From NCBI RefSeq assembly GCF_900112205.1, contig NZ_FOKW01000016.1, forward strand, positions 1 through 45,198: a stretch of DNA of 45,198 nt, written 5' to 3'. Under the pieces are notes generated by a model that saw only the letters and a program-made list of their open reading frames with translations, was not told the DNA's origin and ran no database searches. The stretch is from Natronobacterium haloterrestre. Its GTDB lineage: Archaea > Halobacteriota > Halobacteria > Halobacteriales > Natrialbaceae. How positions within the stretch are numbered: position 1 is the stretch's first letter; every line of letters begins with the position of its first letter. This document shows positions 25,443 to 37,797 of the stretch, piece after piece. The position numbers were made by a program, and so were the translations under genes.

Positions 25443-26510
25443 ATGGTCAGGGCAGTCATTGCGGACGACTCTGCCGTCATGCGGGAAACGCTCGGCAAGA
25501 TCCTCGAGGACGCCGGAATCGACGTCGTCGCCCGCGCCAAGGACGGGACCGAGGCCGTCGAGCAGATCACCCGCCTCGAGCCGGACGTCGCGACGATCGA
25601 CATCCAGATGCCCGGCCTGACGGGCCACGAGGTGATCGAGCAGGTGATGGCCGAGCGGCCGACGCCGATGCTGGTCATCAGCTCCCAGACGACGAAAAAC
25701 GCCGAGGCGACGTTCGAGGCCCTCGAGGCCGGCGCGGTCGACTTCATCGCGAAACCGAGCGGCGACAACTCCGTCCCGATCTGGTCGAAGCAAGACGAGA
25801 TCGTCGATCAGGTCCGGGCGGTCGCCGCGGCGGACGTCTCCGGATCCGACGCCGGGACGTCACGCTCGACGCGCGAGGAACCCACCACCGTCGACGTCGG
25901 CGCGACAGAGGAGTTCCCGAACGATCCGACGCTCGTCATCGGCGCATCGACCGGCGGCCCGCGGGTCGTCGAACGAGTGCTGTCCGAACTGCCCGAGCGA
26001 GCAGGGTTGCGAATTGTGATAGTTCAACACATGGCTGATCACTACACCGAACGCTTCGCGACGCGTCTCGACGAACGAACCGACTACGAGATCCGAGAAT
26101 CGACCGGCCGCGACACGATCGGCCCCGGGGAGGGCGTCCTGGCGAAGGGCGGCTACCACCTCGAGGTGACGAGCCTCCGGAACGGACGGCTCACCGTCGC
26201 CCACGACGACGGGCCGGAGCGACACAACGTCAAGCCGGCCATCGACGTCACGATGGAGACCGCGGCCGAGACGATCGGCCGGCGGGGCAACCTCGCCGGC
26301 GTCGTCCTCACCGGAATGGGTGCCGACGGCGCGGACGGGCTCGCAGCGATCAAAGATGCCGGCGGCAAGGCCATCGCACAGGACGAATCGACTTCGCGAG
26401 TCTACGGGATGCCCAAGGAGGCCGCGGACCGGGTCGACCTCGACATGGTGTTGCCCAAGGATCGGATCGCTGAGGGCGTCGTCAACGCCTTCCGGGGGTG
26501 GTCCTCGTGA
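25443..26510 (+). CDS. cheB: CheB protein-glutamate methylesterase
   Basis: 355 residues. The N-terminal receiver domain has MVRAVIADDSAVMRE, phospho-acceptor Asp53 in ATIDIQMPG and Lys at FIAKPSG. A ~45-residue linker follows. The C-terminal methylesterase domain has the catalytic triad Ser in GASTGGPR, His in VQHMADHYTERF and Asp in TGMGADGADGL. It deamidates and demethylates transducers in response to CheA phosphorylation. Its stop overlaps the cheA GTG start by 4 nt (GTGA). The start follows TGATG, where a short upstream ORF would end. Confidence 0.96.
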   Translation: MVRAVIADDSAVMRETLGKILEDAGIDVVARAKDGTEAVEQITRLEPDVATIDIQMPGLTGHEVIEQVMAERPTPMLVISSQTTKNAEATFEALEAGAVDFIAKPSGDNSVPIWSKQDEIVDQVRAVAAADVSGSDAGTSRSTREEPTTVDVGATEEFPNDPTLVIGASTGGPRVVERVLSELPERAGLRIVIVQHMADHYTERFATRLDERTDYEIRESTGRDTIGPGEGVLAKGGYHLEVTSLRNGRLTVAHDDGPERHNVKPAIDVTMETAAETIGRRGNLAGVVLTGMGADGADGLAAIKDAGGKAIAQDESTSRVYGMPKEAADRVDLDMVLPKDRIAEGVVNAFRGWSS

Positions 26511-28534
26511 GCGACCCGACCAGCACCTTCGTCCAGGAGAGCAAAGAGGACGTCCGGAAACTCAACAACGCCCTGCTGGAACTCGAGGAGGCCGCGACCC
26601 CCGAGGAATCCGACGCGATCGAGACGGTGTTCCGGGTCGCGCACAACCTGAAGGGCAACTTCGGCGTGATGGGCTATACGAAGGCGAGCAACCTGGCCCA
26701 CGCCATCGAGGACCTGCTCGACTGCATCCGCGACGGCGAACTCGCGGTGACCGGCGAGCGGATGGACCTGATCTTCCGGGGCGTCGACCTCCTCGAGCAG
26801 ATGGTCAACGAGATCTCCGACGACGGGGAGACGAAGACGAACCCCGAGGGAACGATCTCGGAGATCCGCGATTCGATCGAGGAGAACACCGGTTCGGACG
26901 CGACCGAGGACGACGGCAACGGTCCGAACGACGCCGGGGGCGACGAACTCACCGCCACCCACGACGTCCCCCTCGAGCACCTCCGCGAGACGGTCGACCT
27001 CGAGGAAGGCGAGGACCTGTTCCGGGCGACCGTCGTCATCGACAACGACGAGTCCCCACAGGTCGACGCGATGTTCGTCATCGACGCGACCGAGGACGAG
27101 TACGATCTCGCCGAGACCGTCCCCGAGGACGAGGTCCTCGAGTCCGAGGAGTTCGGCGGGGAGTTCGACGCCTACCTCCGGACCGACGCGAACGTCACGG
27201 CCGGTGACGTGGCGGGCTTCTACGAGGACAACCGCTACGTGGCGGAGGCGACCGCTGAACGGCTGACGGACGAGGTGGCCGGCGATGCGGACGAGAGCGG
27301 TGGCGACGACGTGACGGCCGACGGCGACGACGCGACGGACGAAGACGACGCGGACGGGGGCGAGTCCGGATCCGACCTCTCGCACAACACCCAGGAGGTC
27401 GAATCCATCCGCGTCGACGTCGAACAGATCGACCAGCTCTACAACCAGGTCGAGGAGATGGTCACCAGCCGGATCAAGCTCCGGAAGATCATCGAGGAAC
27501 ACGACCTCGTCGAGGCCGAGGACGAACTCGAGGAACACGGCAAGATCACCTCGAGCCTGCAGGATACGGTCCTCGAGATCCGGCTGGTCCCCCTGAAGAA
27601 GATCGTCGGCAACTTCCCGCGGGTCGTTCGTGACCTCTCGCGCAAGCAGGACAAGGAGATCGACTTCCGGATGGAAGGCGTCGACATCGAGATGGATCGC
27701 TCGATCCTCAACGAACTGGGCGATCCGCTGATGCACCTCATCCGGAACGCGGTCGACCACGGGATCGAACCCCCCGAGGAGCGCGAGCGGAAGGGCAAAC
27801 CCCGCGAGGGGACGATCAAGCTGATCGGCGAGCGCGAACGCGACCGGGTCTCGGTCACCGTCGAGGACGACGGCCGCGGGCTCGACGTCGACGAACTCCG
27901 CGAGAAGGCCGTCGAGCAGGGAGTCAAGACCGAAGAGGAGATCAAGGTGCTCGACGACTCGGAGGTCTACGACCTGATCTTCCACCCCGGCTTCTCGACG
28001 ACCGAGGAGGTCACCGAGGTCAGCGGCCGCGGCGTCGGAATGGACGTCGTCAACCAGGTCGTCCGCGGGGTCGACGGCTCGATCAACGTCGAGAGCGAAC
28101 CCGGCGAGGGGACCGCGATCACGCTCATGTTGCCGGTCAGCGTCGCCATCGTCCGTGTCCTCTTCGTCACCGTCGGCGACGAGCAGTACGGCGTCCCCAT
28201 CAAGAACATCGACGAGATCTCCGAACTCGAGGACGTCACCGTCGAGACCGTCGAAGGACGGCCGACCGTGACCCACGACGACCGCGTCTACCCGCTGCTT
28301 TCGCTCGGCGACCGGCTTGACGTCCCCGACGCGGAGCACGCCGAGGACGACATGGTCGTTCGCATCAAGGACAACGTCCGCCAGGTCTGTCTGCGCTGTT
28401 CCGACGTCGTCGGACAGGAAGAGGTCGTCATCAAGCCGTTCGAGGGCGTCCTCAGCGGCACGCCCGGGATCAGCGGGGCGTCCGTGCTCGGCGAGGGCGA
28501 GGTCGTGATGATCCTCGACGTCGAGACGCTCTAG
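26507..28534 (+). CDS. cheA: CheA chemotaxis histidine kinase
   Basis: 675 residues; the GTG start at 26507 overlaps the cheB stop. Domains in order: P1 (phospho-His46 in AHNLKGNFGVMGY), acidic linker, P2 region (~residues 150-265), P3 dimerisation helices (DVEQIDQLYNQVEEMVTSRI), P4 ATPase (N box LMHLIRNAVDHGIEPPEERE, DDGRGLDVDELREKAV, GRGVGMDVVNQVV), and P5 CheW-like regulatory domain at the C-terminus. It takes signals from transducers via CheW and phosphorylates CheY and CheB. Length and order match other haloarchaeal CheA. Confidence 0.96.
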   Translation: MSDPTSTFVQESKEDVRKLNNALLELEEAATPEESDAIETVFRVAHNLKGNFGVMGYTKASNLAHAIEDLLDCIRDGELAVTGERMDLIFRGVDLLEQMVNEISDDGETKTNPEGTISEIRDSIEENTGSDATEDDGNGPNDAGGDELTATHDVPLEHLRETVDLEEGEDLFRATVVIDNDESPQVDAMFVIDATEDEYDLAETVPEDEVLESEEFGGEFDAYLRTDANVTAGDVAGFYEDNRYVAEATAERLTDEVAGDADESGGDDVTADGDDATDEDDADGGESGSDLSHNTQEVESIRVDVEQIDQLYNQVEEMVTSRIKLRKIIEEHDLVEAEDELEEHGKITSSLQDTVLEIRLVPLKKIVGNFPRVVRDLSRKQDKEIDFRMEGVDIEMDRSILNELGDPLMHLIRNAVDHGIEPPEERERKGKPREGTIKLIGERERDRVSVTVEDDGRGLDVDELREKAVEQGVKTEEEIKVLDDSEVYDLIFHPGFSTTEEVTEVSGRGVGMDVVNQVVRGVDGSINVESEPGEGTAITLMLPVSVAIVRVLFVTVGDEQYGVPIKNIDEISELEDVTVETVEGRPTVTHDDRVYPLLSLGDRLDVPDAEHAEDDMVVRIKDNVRQVCLRCSDVVGQEEVVIKPFEGVLSGTPGISGASVLGEGEVVMILDVETL

Positions 28535-28667
28535 TTACGATCACGCCGTCGTTATTCCGCGCGTAATATAGATTGAATTTTCAGCTCGCGTTCGGATTCA
28601 ACAGCTGTACGAACGGCCGTTCCGTCGTCCCGTTTGCTACGAATACGACATCGAATCGGTCAACATC

Positions 28668-28675
28668 ATTAAGTC
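28668..28675 (+). promoter_or_regulatory. TATA-like box for cheY
   Basis: CATTAAGT is centred ~27 nt upstream of the cheY ATG (28698) in a spacer with lower GC than its surroundings. It suggests cheY-cheC are transcribed separately from cheBA and start leaderless. Confidence 0.55.
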
Positions 28676-28697
28676 ATCCGGGTGTATTCACTCCCCT

Positions 28698-29054
28698 ATG
28701 GACGTATTGATCACAGACGATTCCGGGTTCATGCGGGATCTTCTTCGCGAAATCCTCGAGGAAGACCACACCATCGTCGGTGAGGCCGAAAACGGCGTCG
28801 AGGCCGTCGAACTCTATCAGGAAGAGGAGCCGGATATCGTCTTTATGGACATCGTGATGCCGATCAAAGACGGGATCGAGGCGACCGACGAGATCACGGA
28901 TATGGATCCGAACGCGAAGGTCGTCATGTGCACCAGCGTCGAGCAGGCCGAGCAGATGAAAGACTCGATCAAGGCCGGCGCGGAAGGCTACATCACCAAA
29001 CCGTTCCAGAAGGAAAGCGTGCTCGAAGAACTCAACAGCATCGCTGCCGGGTAA
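28698..29054 (+). CDS. cheY: CheY response regulator
   Basis: 118 residues, a single receiver domain. The acidic pair Asp7/Asp8 (LITDDSGFMR), phospho-acceptor Asp51 (VFMDIVMPIKDG), Thr79 (VMCTSVEQ) and Lys101 (YITKPFQK) are all present. Archaeal CheY-P acts on the archaellum motor through CheF. It lies 6 nt before cheC, probably an operon. Confidence 0.97.
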   Translation: MDVLITDDSGFMRDLLREILEEDHTIVGEAENGVEAVELYQEEEPDIVFMDIVMPIKDGIEATDEITDMDPNAKVVMCTSVEQAEQMKDSIKAGAEGYITKPFQKESVLEELNSIAAG

Positions 29055-29060
29055 CTCGCC

Positions 29061-30287
29061 ATGGAGATCGACATCCGCGAACTCGAGAACTACCAGCAAC
29101 TCGCCCACGACGGTGCACAGTCGGCTGCCGACTCGCTGTCCCAACTGACCGGTATCCAGACGAACGTTCAGATCACGAACGTCTCGTTGATGTCCTCCAC
29201 GGACCTCAAACAGGAATTCATCGGCAGCGAGTTCGCCGGCGTCAGCGTCGATCTGAACGGCGAAATCTCCGGTGAGGTCGCCCTGGCGTTCGACGAGAAG
29301 GGGCGACGAGCGATCACCGACAAGCTCGTCCCGGCCGACGACCCCGAGAAGAAGAAAAGCAGCATCGAGGAAGTCGGCAACATCATGTCAAGCGGCTTCG
29401 TCGACGGCTGGGCCAACTACCTGAACGCCAGGATCAAGAGTTCGCCACCGACCTACATCGAGGGAACGGGGACCGACGTCTTGCCCCAGTCCGCGACCGA
29501 AGGTGACGGCCACCTGTTCGTCTTCCGCAGCCGTGTCGAGGCCGGCGACGGCGTCGATAACGCCGTCGACTTCCGAATCCTGCTCGTCCCCGACTCCACC
29601 TCGCTCGAGCGGACGATGCAACCGCAGACGGCGGGGGGCATCTCCTTCGAGAAACTCGAGGTCTTCACGGATATGACCAAGGAGGGGGCCGAGAAGGCCG
29701 CGACCAACATCACCTCGATGACGGGGATCGACACCGCCGTCAACGTCAGCCGCCTGACGCTGGTGCCGATCGAGGACATCCCGAAGGCCGTCGGCAGCAA
29801 ACGCTACGTCGGTACCGTCATGGAGTACGAAGGGAAGATCAGCGGCTTCCTCGTGATCCTGTTCGACCAGCCCTCCGGACGGGCCGTCGTCGACTCGCTG
29901 GTACCGATGGAGACCGACGAACAGTGGGGCGACGTCGAACAGGAGGCGCTCAAGGAACTCTCGAACATCATGACCAGCGGGTTCGTCGACGGCTGGGCCA
30001 ACGTGTTAAACGCCGAGATCAAACACAAGCCGCCGCAGTTCGTCGCCGACACCGGTGCGTCGGTGATGAATCCGGTTACGGCTCGCATCGGCGAGACCGA
30101 CGATCACGCGTTCCTGCTGGACTCGAGCATCGAAACCAACAGCGATCAGGTATTCACCTGTCAGATGCTCGCCCTGCCGCGGCGCGACGAACTCGAGCAG
30201 GCCCTGGACGACCTGCTGGTCGAGAACTCGGAGAACACGCGGGTCGATCCCGAAGAGCTGTTCGAGCAGCAGAAAAACGGCGACTGA
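29061..30287 (+). CDS. cheC: CheC phosphatase, tandem two-domain form
   Basis: 408 residues made of two CheC-like repeats (about residues 1-195 and 205-408). Each carries the phosphatase signature: SIEEVGNIMSSGFVDGWANY near residue 95 and EALKELSNIMTSGFVDGWAN near residue 300, with the ExxN residues and the later Pro (SSPPTYIEG, KHKPPQFVAD) needed for CheY-P dephosphorylation. Both sites look active, so the protein could bind two CheY-P. It follows cheY by 6 nt. cheD, its usual partner, is not in this window. It is convergent with cheF. Confidence 0.95.
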   Translation: MEIDIRELENYQQLAHDGAQSAADSLSQLTGIQTNVQITNVSLMSSTDLKQEFIGSEFAGVSVDLNGEISGEVALAFDEKGRRAITDKLVPADDPEKKKSSIEEVGNIMSSGFVDGWANYLNARIKSSPPTYIEGTGTDVLPQSATEGDGHLFVFRSRVEAGDGVDNAVDFRILLVPDSTSLERTMQPQTAGGISFEKLEVFTDMTKEGAEKAATNITSMTGIDTAVNVSRLTLVPIEDIPKAVGSKRYVGTVMEYEGKISGFLVILFDQPSGRAVVDSLVPMETDEQWGDVEQEALKELSNIMTSGFVDGWANVLNAEIKHKPPQFVADTGASVMNPVTARIGETDDHAFLLDSSIETNSDQVFTCQMLALPRRDELEQALDDLLVENSENTRVDPEELFEQQKNGD

Positions 30288-30397
30288 GTCGGTTCGAGCT
30301 TTCGGTTCCGTTTCCGTTTCCGTTTCCCGTTCCCGCCGTCCTCGTCGCACTCGAGGGTCCCTGCCCGTCGATACGCTCGACCCGAATCAGGGCTCCA

Positions 30398-31294
30398 TCA
30401 GGCGTTGACGTCCTCGATCCGTTCGCTGACGATGATCCGCCCTTTCGGCGTCAGCGAGATCTCGTCGCCGCTCTCGACGATCAGGTCCTTGTTTCGAACC
30501 GAGTTCAAGACGTTGGTCACGTAGGCCGGATCTCCGTCCAGCATGTTCGTGAAGTCGATATCGCCGCCGGTTGCGTGGACGCTGACGAGGACGCGCTTCT
30601 CGGGGTCCGAGAGGTCGATGTCGTCGACCTCCTCGCGGAGTTCGTCGAACTCGAGGCGGAGGAATCGTGCGAGCAGGTTGACGTACTGGCTCTTCGAGGG
30701 CGCGATCAGCGACGTCTTGGTCAGTCCGGAGTCGTCGTCGATGTGCTTGACGACGAGGGTCACCCGGTCGTCGCTCTCGCCGATCTTGTTTCCGCGGTCG
30801 ATCGACATCACTCGCTCGACGTCGAAACTGAAGTTCTCGCCTTTGGTCTGGACCTCGATCCGTCGGTTCTTGATTCGGAGTTTTCCCGGGACGACCGGCG
30901 TGTCCTTGACGCGGCCGCCGACGCGGGCGGGGTGTTTCACTGCGACCTTCCGCCCGTTCAGCAGGCAGCGAAACAGGATCGCGACGAACTTCTCGGCAAT
31001 CTCGCCCTCGCTTTCGATGACCGCGCTCCTGGTCGACCCCTCCTCGTCTCGGTAGCCGATCGTCACCGTATCGTTGAAGAACTGCTTGACGTGGTTCGGC
31101 ACGCTCCCCACGTTGACGTCGACGACCCGCGAGAGCGGGATCGTTTCCTTCCCGTCCGACGACGCGAGTACGACCCGCCGTTTCGTCATGATGATCCGAC
31201 CGTTCACCGGCTTCCCCCCCGATCCGCCGTCTCCACCGCCTGACTGTCCGAGAAAGAAGTGACCGGTGAAGTCGGCGACGATGTCTTCGTTCAT
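30398..31294 (-). CDS. cheF: CheF, archaeal CheY-archaellum adaptor
   Basis: 298 residues, no membrane segment. It matches the archaeal CheF (DUF439) family, with motifs ADFTGHFFLGQ at the start, RRVVLASSDGKETIPLSRVV, VAVKHPARVGGRVKDTPVVP, and a helix-turn-helix-like C-terminal third ending VLNSVRNKDLIVESGDEISL. CheF binds CheY-P and the archaellum C/D/E complex to switch rotation direction. It lies at the 3' side of the arlI gene on the same strand. It could have its own promoter (AATAAG near 31350). Confidence 0.94.
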   Translation of the reverse strand: MNEDIVADFTGHFFLGQSGGGDGGSGGKPVNGRIIMTKRRVVLASSDGKETIPLSRVVDVNVGSVPNHVKQFFNDTVTIGYRDEEGSTRSAVIESEGEIAEKFVAILFRCLLNGRKVAVKHPARVGGRVKDTPVVPGKLRIKNRRIEVQTKGENFSFDVERVMSIDRGNKIGESDDRVTLVVKHIDDDSGLTKTSLIAPSKSQYVNLLARFLRLEFDELREEVDDIDLSDPEKRVLVSVHATGGDIDFTNMLDGDPAYVTNVLNSVRNKDLIVESGDEISLTPKGRIIVSERIEDVNA

Positions 31295-31409
31295 GGTCGG
31301 TCGTTCTGAATGCCGTACTGTAGCGGTTTCGTCGTCATATTCGTTTCCATTGACTTATTCGATCGGTGGTGGGGGTGCTGGCGCGGGCGCGAGCGTGAAA
31401 CGTCAGTCG

Positions 31410-33083
31410 TCAGTCCTGCCGGGTGATGTGGAACGGCAGCCCTTCGACCCCGTCGCGCTGGAACGACTCGATCGCCGAGTTTACCTCGTGGTACTCGAGG
31501 ATGTTCTCCTGGATCATCCGCTCGATGATGTCGGCCCGGAACTGCAGGTCGTCGTAGATGTCCCGGGTTTCGGCGTACCCCAGCAGGGTCGCGATCTGTT
31601 CCTCGAGGACGTAGGAGTTGTTCATCCCCTGGAAGATGATCTCGTCCTCGACGGGGTCCCAGTAGAACACCTGCCGGGTGACGACCCCTTCCATCTCCTC
31701 GGAGTAGCCCTCGATCTCCTGGACGCTCGTCACGCGGCGCAAGACGTCGTCGCCCTGCTTGACGCGGTTCTGGAACAGCGCGACGTCGGCGTTGTCCATG
31801 AACGTCTCCGGGACGTTGATGGGGTCTCCCGTAAAGCGCTGGATCATCGAGACGATGTCGCTGGCGTGGAAGGTCAGCATGACGGGGTGGCCGGTCTGGG
31901 CCGCCTGGAACGCCATCCGACCCTCCTCACCACGGACCTCACCCACGACGATGTATTCGGGGCGAGAACGCAGCGCGGCCTCGACCAGGTTGAACATGTC
32001 GACGTCGGCGCTGTCGTCGCTGCGACTCTCGCGGGTCAGGAGTTGCTGCCAGGTGTCGTGGGGCGGCAGCACCTCGGCGGTGTCCTCCGCGGTGTAGATC
32101 TTCGAGTCCCGCGGGATGAACGTCATGATGGAGTTCAGCGTCGTCGTCTTCCCCGACGCGGTCTCACCGACGACGAACACCGTCCGCTCGTTCTCGAGAC
32201 AGAGCCAGAGGTAGGCCGCGAGTTGCGGTGAGAGCGTCCCCCAGTTCGTAATCTGGGTCACCGACAGCGGGACCTCGTCTCCCTGACGGATCGTCAGCGA
32301 GGGCCCTTTCACGCTGACGTCGTCGCTGTAAATGACGTTCAGACGCGACCCGTCGGGCAGGGTGGAGTCGATGATCGGCTCGGCGTCGGTCATCGGGTTG
32401 CCGATCCGTTCGCCCATGTTCGAGAGCCACTGGTCGAACTCCTCGGGAGTGCCGAAGTCGACGGAAGTCTCGACCAGCCCGAAAACGCCGTGGTCGACGT
32501 AACACTCGTTGGGGCCGATCACGTGGATGTCCTCGTTCTCCGGGTCGCGCATGACCGGCTCGAGCGGCCCGAGGCCGACGATGTCGCGGTTGAGCCGGTA
32601 ACGGATGTTCTCGTAGGTCTCCTCGGGGATCTCCTGGATGCCCGGGTGGAACTTGACCTTCAGCCGGTCGATGAGGCTGTCGAGTTCGTCGTCTTTGATG
32701 TGGGTCGTCTCGTTGAGTAACTCCTCGATACGGTCGTCGTACTCGGCTTCCTTCTCCGGGGCCTTCTTCGTCGCGCTCCGGCGCAGCAGGGAGTCTTTGA
32801 TCTTCTCGAAGACCTCCTGTTCCTCCTGGGAAAGGGTCGGCTCCACGGCGAAGTACTGCATCTTCGTCCCGACGTCGCCGTAGACGTGGCTGTAGATCGG
32901 TCCCCCGACGGGGTAGAGCACGTTCGGATGGTTGACTTCGTGTTCGGCCGTCGGCTCGTCGACTAACATCGGGAACTCGCCGGTGATCTGGCGGAACTTC
33001 TTGAGGTGTTCGCGCAAATGCGGTCGGCGAGCTGCAAGCTCCTGAAGCTCGTCCGACGGCTTGGGCGTCCCCATTTCCGTCAT
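31410..33083 (-). CDS. arlI: ArlI (FlaI) archaellum motor ATPase
   Basis: 557 residues. A type II/IV secretion ATPase: Walker A GETASGKTTTLNSIM, the Asp-box region KIYTAEDTAEVLPPHDTWQQ, Walker B-like PEYIVVGEVRGEEG, and the His box near GHPVMLTFHASDIVS. The N-terminal ~250 residues (LRRSATKKAPEKEAEYDDRI) form the usual extra domain. It powers filament assembly and rotation. A 15-nt gap follows arlH, a probable operon. Confidence 0.96.
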   Translation of the reverse strand: MTEMGTPKPSDELQELAARRPHLREHLKKFRQITGEFPMLVDEPTAEHEVNHPNVLYPVGGPIYSHVYGDVGTKMQYFAVEPTLSQEEQEVFEKIKDSLLRRSATKKAPEKEAEYDDRIEELLNETTHIKDDELDSLIDRLKVKFHPGIQEIPEETYENIRYRLNRDIVGLGPLEPVMRDPENEDIHVIGPNECYVDHGVFGLVETSVDFGTPEEFDQWLSNMGERIGNPMTDAEPIIDSTLPDGSRLNVIYSDDVSVKGPSLTIRQGDEVPLSVTQITNWGTLSPQLAAYLWLCLENERTVFVVGETASGKTTTLNSIMTFIPRDSKIYTAEDTAEVLPPHDTWQQLLTRESRSDDSADVDMFNLVEAALRSRPEYIVVGEVRGEEGRMAFQAAQTGHPVMLTFHASDIVSMIQRFTGDPINVPETFMDNADVALFQNRVKQGDDVLRRVTSVQEIEGYSEEMEGVVTRQVFYWDPVEDEIIFQGMNNSYVLEEQIATLLGYAETRDIYDDLQFRADIIERMIQENILEYHEVNSAIESFQRDGVEGLPFHITRQD

Positions 33084-33098
33084 CGGGCAACCACCGCG

Positions 33099-33846
33099 TT
33101 AGGCGACGCTCCGGTTCTCGATAACGATACCTGTTCCGGATCGGACCGAGTACCCGATCCGGTCGCCCACCTGTTCGCCCATGCCAGCGAAGCGCTTGAT
33201 GAACAGCTGCCGGCGAATGTCGTTGCCGACCTCGATCATCTCGAGTTCGATGAAGACGTCGGCGATCGACCGGAACGGCCCGATCGCCTCCTCGCCGACG
33301 GTCGAGGGGTCGACGGTCAGGATGACGACTTTCCCCTGCGAGATGATGTCTCGAAGGAACGAGATGATCTCGAGGGCGGCCTGGCGCTCCTCGTTTTCCC
33401 TGACCAGCGCCTCGAACTTCGGATCGTTACGGAGGATGGCGTCGAAGGTGTCGATAATGATGACGTCGGCCGACCAGATCGTGTCTTCCTCCATCAGGTC
33501 CGTCAGGAGGTCCTGGCGCTGTTGTTCCTCGTCGGAGGAGAGAACGCCCCCGCTGTCGAGGTCGCCGTGCAGGAACAGCATGTTCTCGAACAGCAGGTGT
33601 TCCTCGACGTTGTAGTTCAGCGAATCCATCTGCTCGATGAACCCCTTGACCTCGAGTTCCGTCGAGAGGAAGGTAACGGACTTGCCGGTTTCACAGAGGC
33701 CGTACGCGAACCGCTGGGAGATCGCGCTCTTGCCGGCCCCGTAGTCGCCCTCCATCAGGACGATACTCCCGGTCGGGATGCCCCCGCCGAGTTCCTTGTT
33801 CAGCCGATCCCGGTCGTCCAGTCCGATCGAGAAAATATTGTTTAAC

Positions 33847-33854
<8 letters not shown>
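33099..33854 (-). CDS. arlH: ArlH (FlaH) archaellum RecA-like protein
   Basis: 251 residues. A KaiC/RecA-like fold: Walker [21 protein letters not shown] near residue 35, Walker [14 protein letters not shown] near residue 128. It partners ArlI and is controlled by nucleotide binding and phosphorylation state in other archaea. Its first 8 nt overlap the end of the upstream large arlCDE-like gene, so the two are probably translated in a coupled way. Confidence 0.95.
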
Positions 33855-36375
<2,521 letters not shown>

Positions 36376-36659
36376 GGTGACGTATCGTTCGAGTGGCTCG
36401 TTCCTCCCACAGCCCCGGCCGGCGACCGCTGTCGCCGGAACCCGCTCTCGTTGCCCATCCGATCGAGGCTGTGACGAGTCGTCATCTGTGAATGCTTTGC
36501 AATTCGATGTATTAAGTAATTCTGGCCGCGTTCGATCCTCCGATCCGGTCACGTCCAGCCGGCTGACAGTAGATATTCCGCCCGTTTCGAGTTCCCAACA
36601 GGTCCGTTTGAGCGAAGGTTTCTTTTTCCGTGATCCCGAACTACGCGTATCGGTCCGCA

Positions 36660-37433
36660 ATGACAGAACGTAACGAGGACGGGAACCCGAAAGACAACGC
36701 GGACGTGCCGCCGGTCCTGCCGAGCGAACAGTCCTCCTCGGAGGCCGGGAGCGTCCTCTCGCCCGAGGACCTGGACATCTCCGACAGTCCATACGTCAGC
36801 GAGATCTCCGAGGGCCGGTACGTCGTGTCGGCGGACAGGTCGCCGCCGAACGCACCCGACAAGAGCGACTCGCTTCCCACGCGGGAGTCGCCGTCGGCGG
36901 GTTCCGGGCCGGACGAGGAGACCGACCTCGAGGCGAGGGGCGGGAACGGGAACGGGGGCGCTCGCGAGGGACGGCGTGGGCAGGGTCGAGGCCAAGGTCA
37001 AGGACAGGGACACGGACATCCTTCCACCCACAACGCGCCAACCGAACCCAACGCCGGAGCGTCGTCGCCCCGACGCCAGCCCCAGCAACAGCACCAACCC
37101 GTCCAGAGCCCCGAGACCGCCCGTTCCATCCTCGCGGACGAACTCGGCCGGGTCGACGCCCGCTACGCCGTGGACATCGTCTCCCGGTTCGGCGACGAAA
37201 CCGTCCGCCACCGGATGACCTCCGACGACGTACTCGATACGTTCAACAGCCTCGTGTTCTGGTACGCCCGGAACGTCGCCCGCGACACCCGCACGGACCG
37301 GGCCGCCTCGCTTCTGTTCGCCAAATCCGACTTCGACGCTCCGCTGTCGGAACCACAACTGCGGGCCGCGCTTCGGGAACACGACCTCGACGAATCGAGT
37401 TCGATCGGCGAACTGCTCGAGGCCCTCGAGTGA
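36660..37433 (+). CDS. Haloarchaeal conserved protein (DUF7500-like)
   Basis: 257 residues, plus strand, within a block of minus-strand archaellum genes. The N-terminal part has a short conserved-looking segment LDISDSPYVSEISEGRYVVS, then a low-complexity Gln/Gly/Arg stretch (coded by GGTCAAGG-like repeats). The C-terminal part is ordered and helical (ETARSILADELGRVDARYAV, then DDVLDTFNSLVFWYARNVAR and LREHDLDESSSIGELLEALE). The family name is from memory. Its position in the archaellum locus suggests a link to motility, but this is not shown. Confidence 0.78.
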   Translation: MTERNEDGNPKDNADVPPVLPSEQSSSEAGSVLSPEDLDISDSPYVSEISEGRYVVSADRSPPNAPDKSDSLPTRESPSAGSGPDEETDLEARGGNGNGGAREGRRGQGRGQGQGQGHGHPSTHNAPTEPNAGASSPRRQPQQQHQPVQSPETARSILADELGRVDARYAVDIVSRFGDETVRHRMTSDDVLDTFNSLVFWYARNVARDTRTDRAASLLFAKSDFDAPLSEPQLRAALREHDLDESSSIGELLEALE

Positions 37434-37576
37434 TACGGGTTACTGACCGTCAGTTTCGGCACGCCCGCCGCCCGGGTCGCGGTTGTACCGGTACATCGGG
37501 ACAGGGATCCGTATGAGTCGACGGTCGACTCGGTCGTAATTCATTGCCCTTGCGCTGCCGACTCAGGTATCGACGT

Positions 37577-37732
37577 TCAGTGGCCCGTCCCGTTCAAGAA
37601 GATGACGCCGGCCATGAAAATCGAGAGGACGATCGTGAAACCGAAAAGCAACAATGCGCTATGGGCCGACGCGATCGCCCGGTCCAGGCGAGGGTGCGAA
37701 TCGGAGTCAGCGTCGGTGTACTCGAGCAACAT
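37577..37732 (-). CDS. Small single-TM protein in the archaellum locus
   Basis: 51 residues from ATG 37732 (MLLEYTDADSDSHPRLDR). One clear TM helix, SALLLFGFTIVLSIFMAGVI, is followed by FLNGTGH at the C-terminus. It lies 65 nt downstream of arlJ on the same strand, so it may be the last gene of the arlFG-CE-J transcript. No known family recognised. The TM and its acidic N-terminal tail make it a plausible gene, but it is short. Confidence 0.6.
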   Translation of the reverse strand: MLLEYTDADSDSHPRLDRAIASAHSALLLFGFTIVLSIFMAGVIFLNGTGH

Positions 37733-37797
37733 CGTGACCGGATGTTGCCGGTCAGGTATTAACGGTTTTACGGCCGTTCGCGTTCGATCGGTCGCCG

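Noticed and set aside
25330-25443. 37-codon ORF ending in TGATG at the cheB start
   Set aside because: The peptide is Arg-rich and lacks haloarchaeal acidity; the stop/start overlap may be coincidence. It is mentioned only in the leader note.
26402-28339. 645-codon open frame opposite cheA
   Set aside because: An antisense shadow of a high-GC gene; the cheA reading frame has all expected domains and the opposite frame has none.
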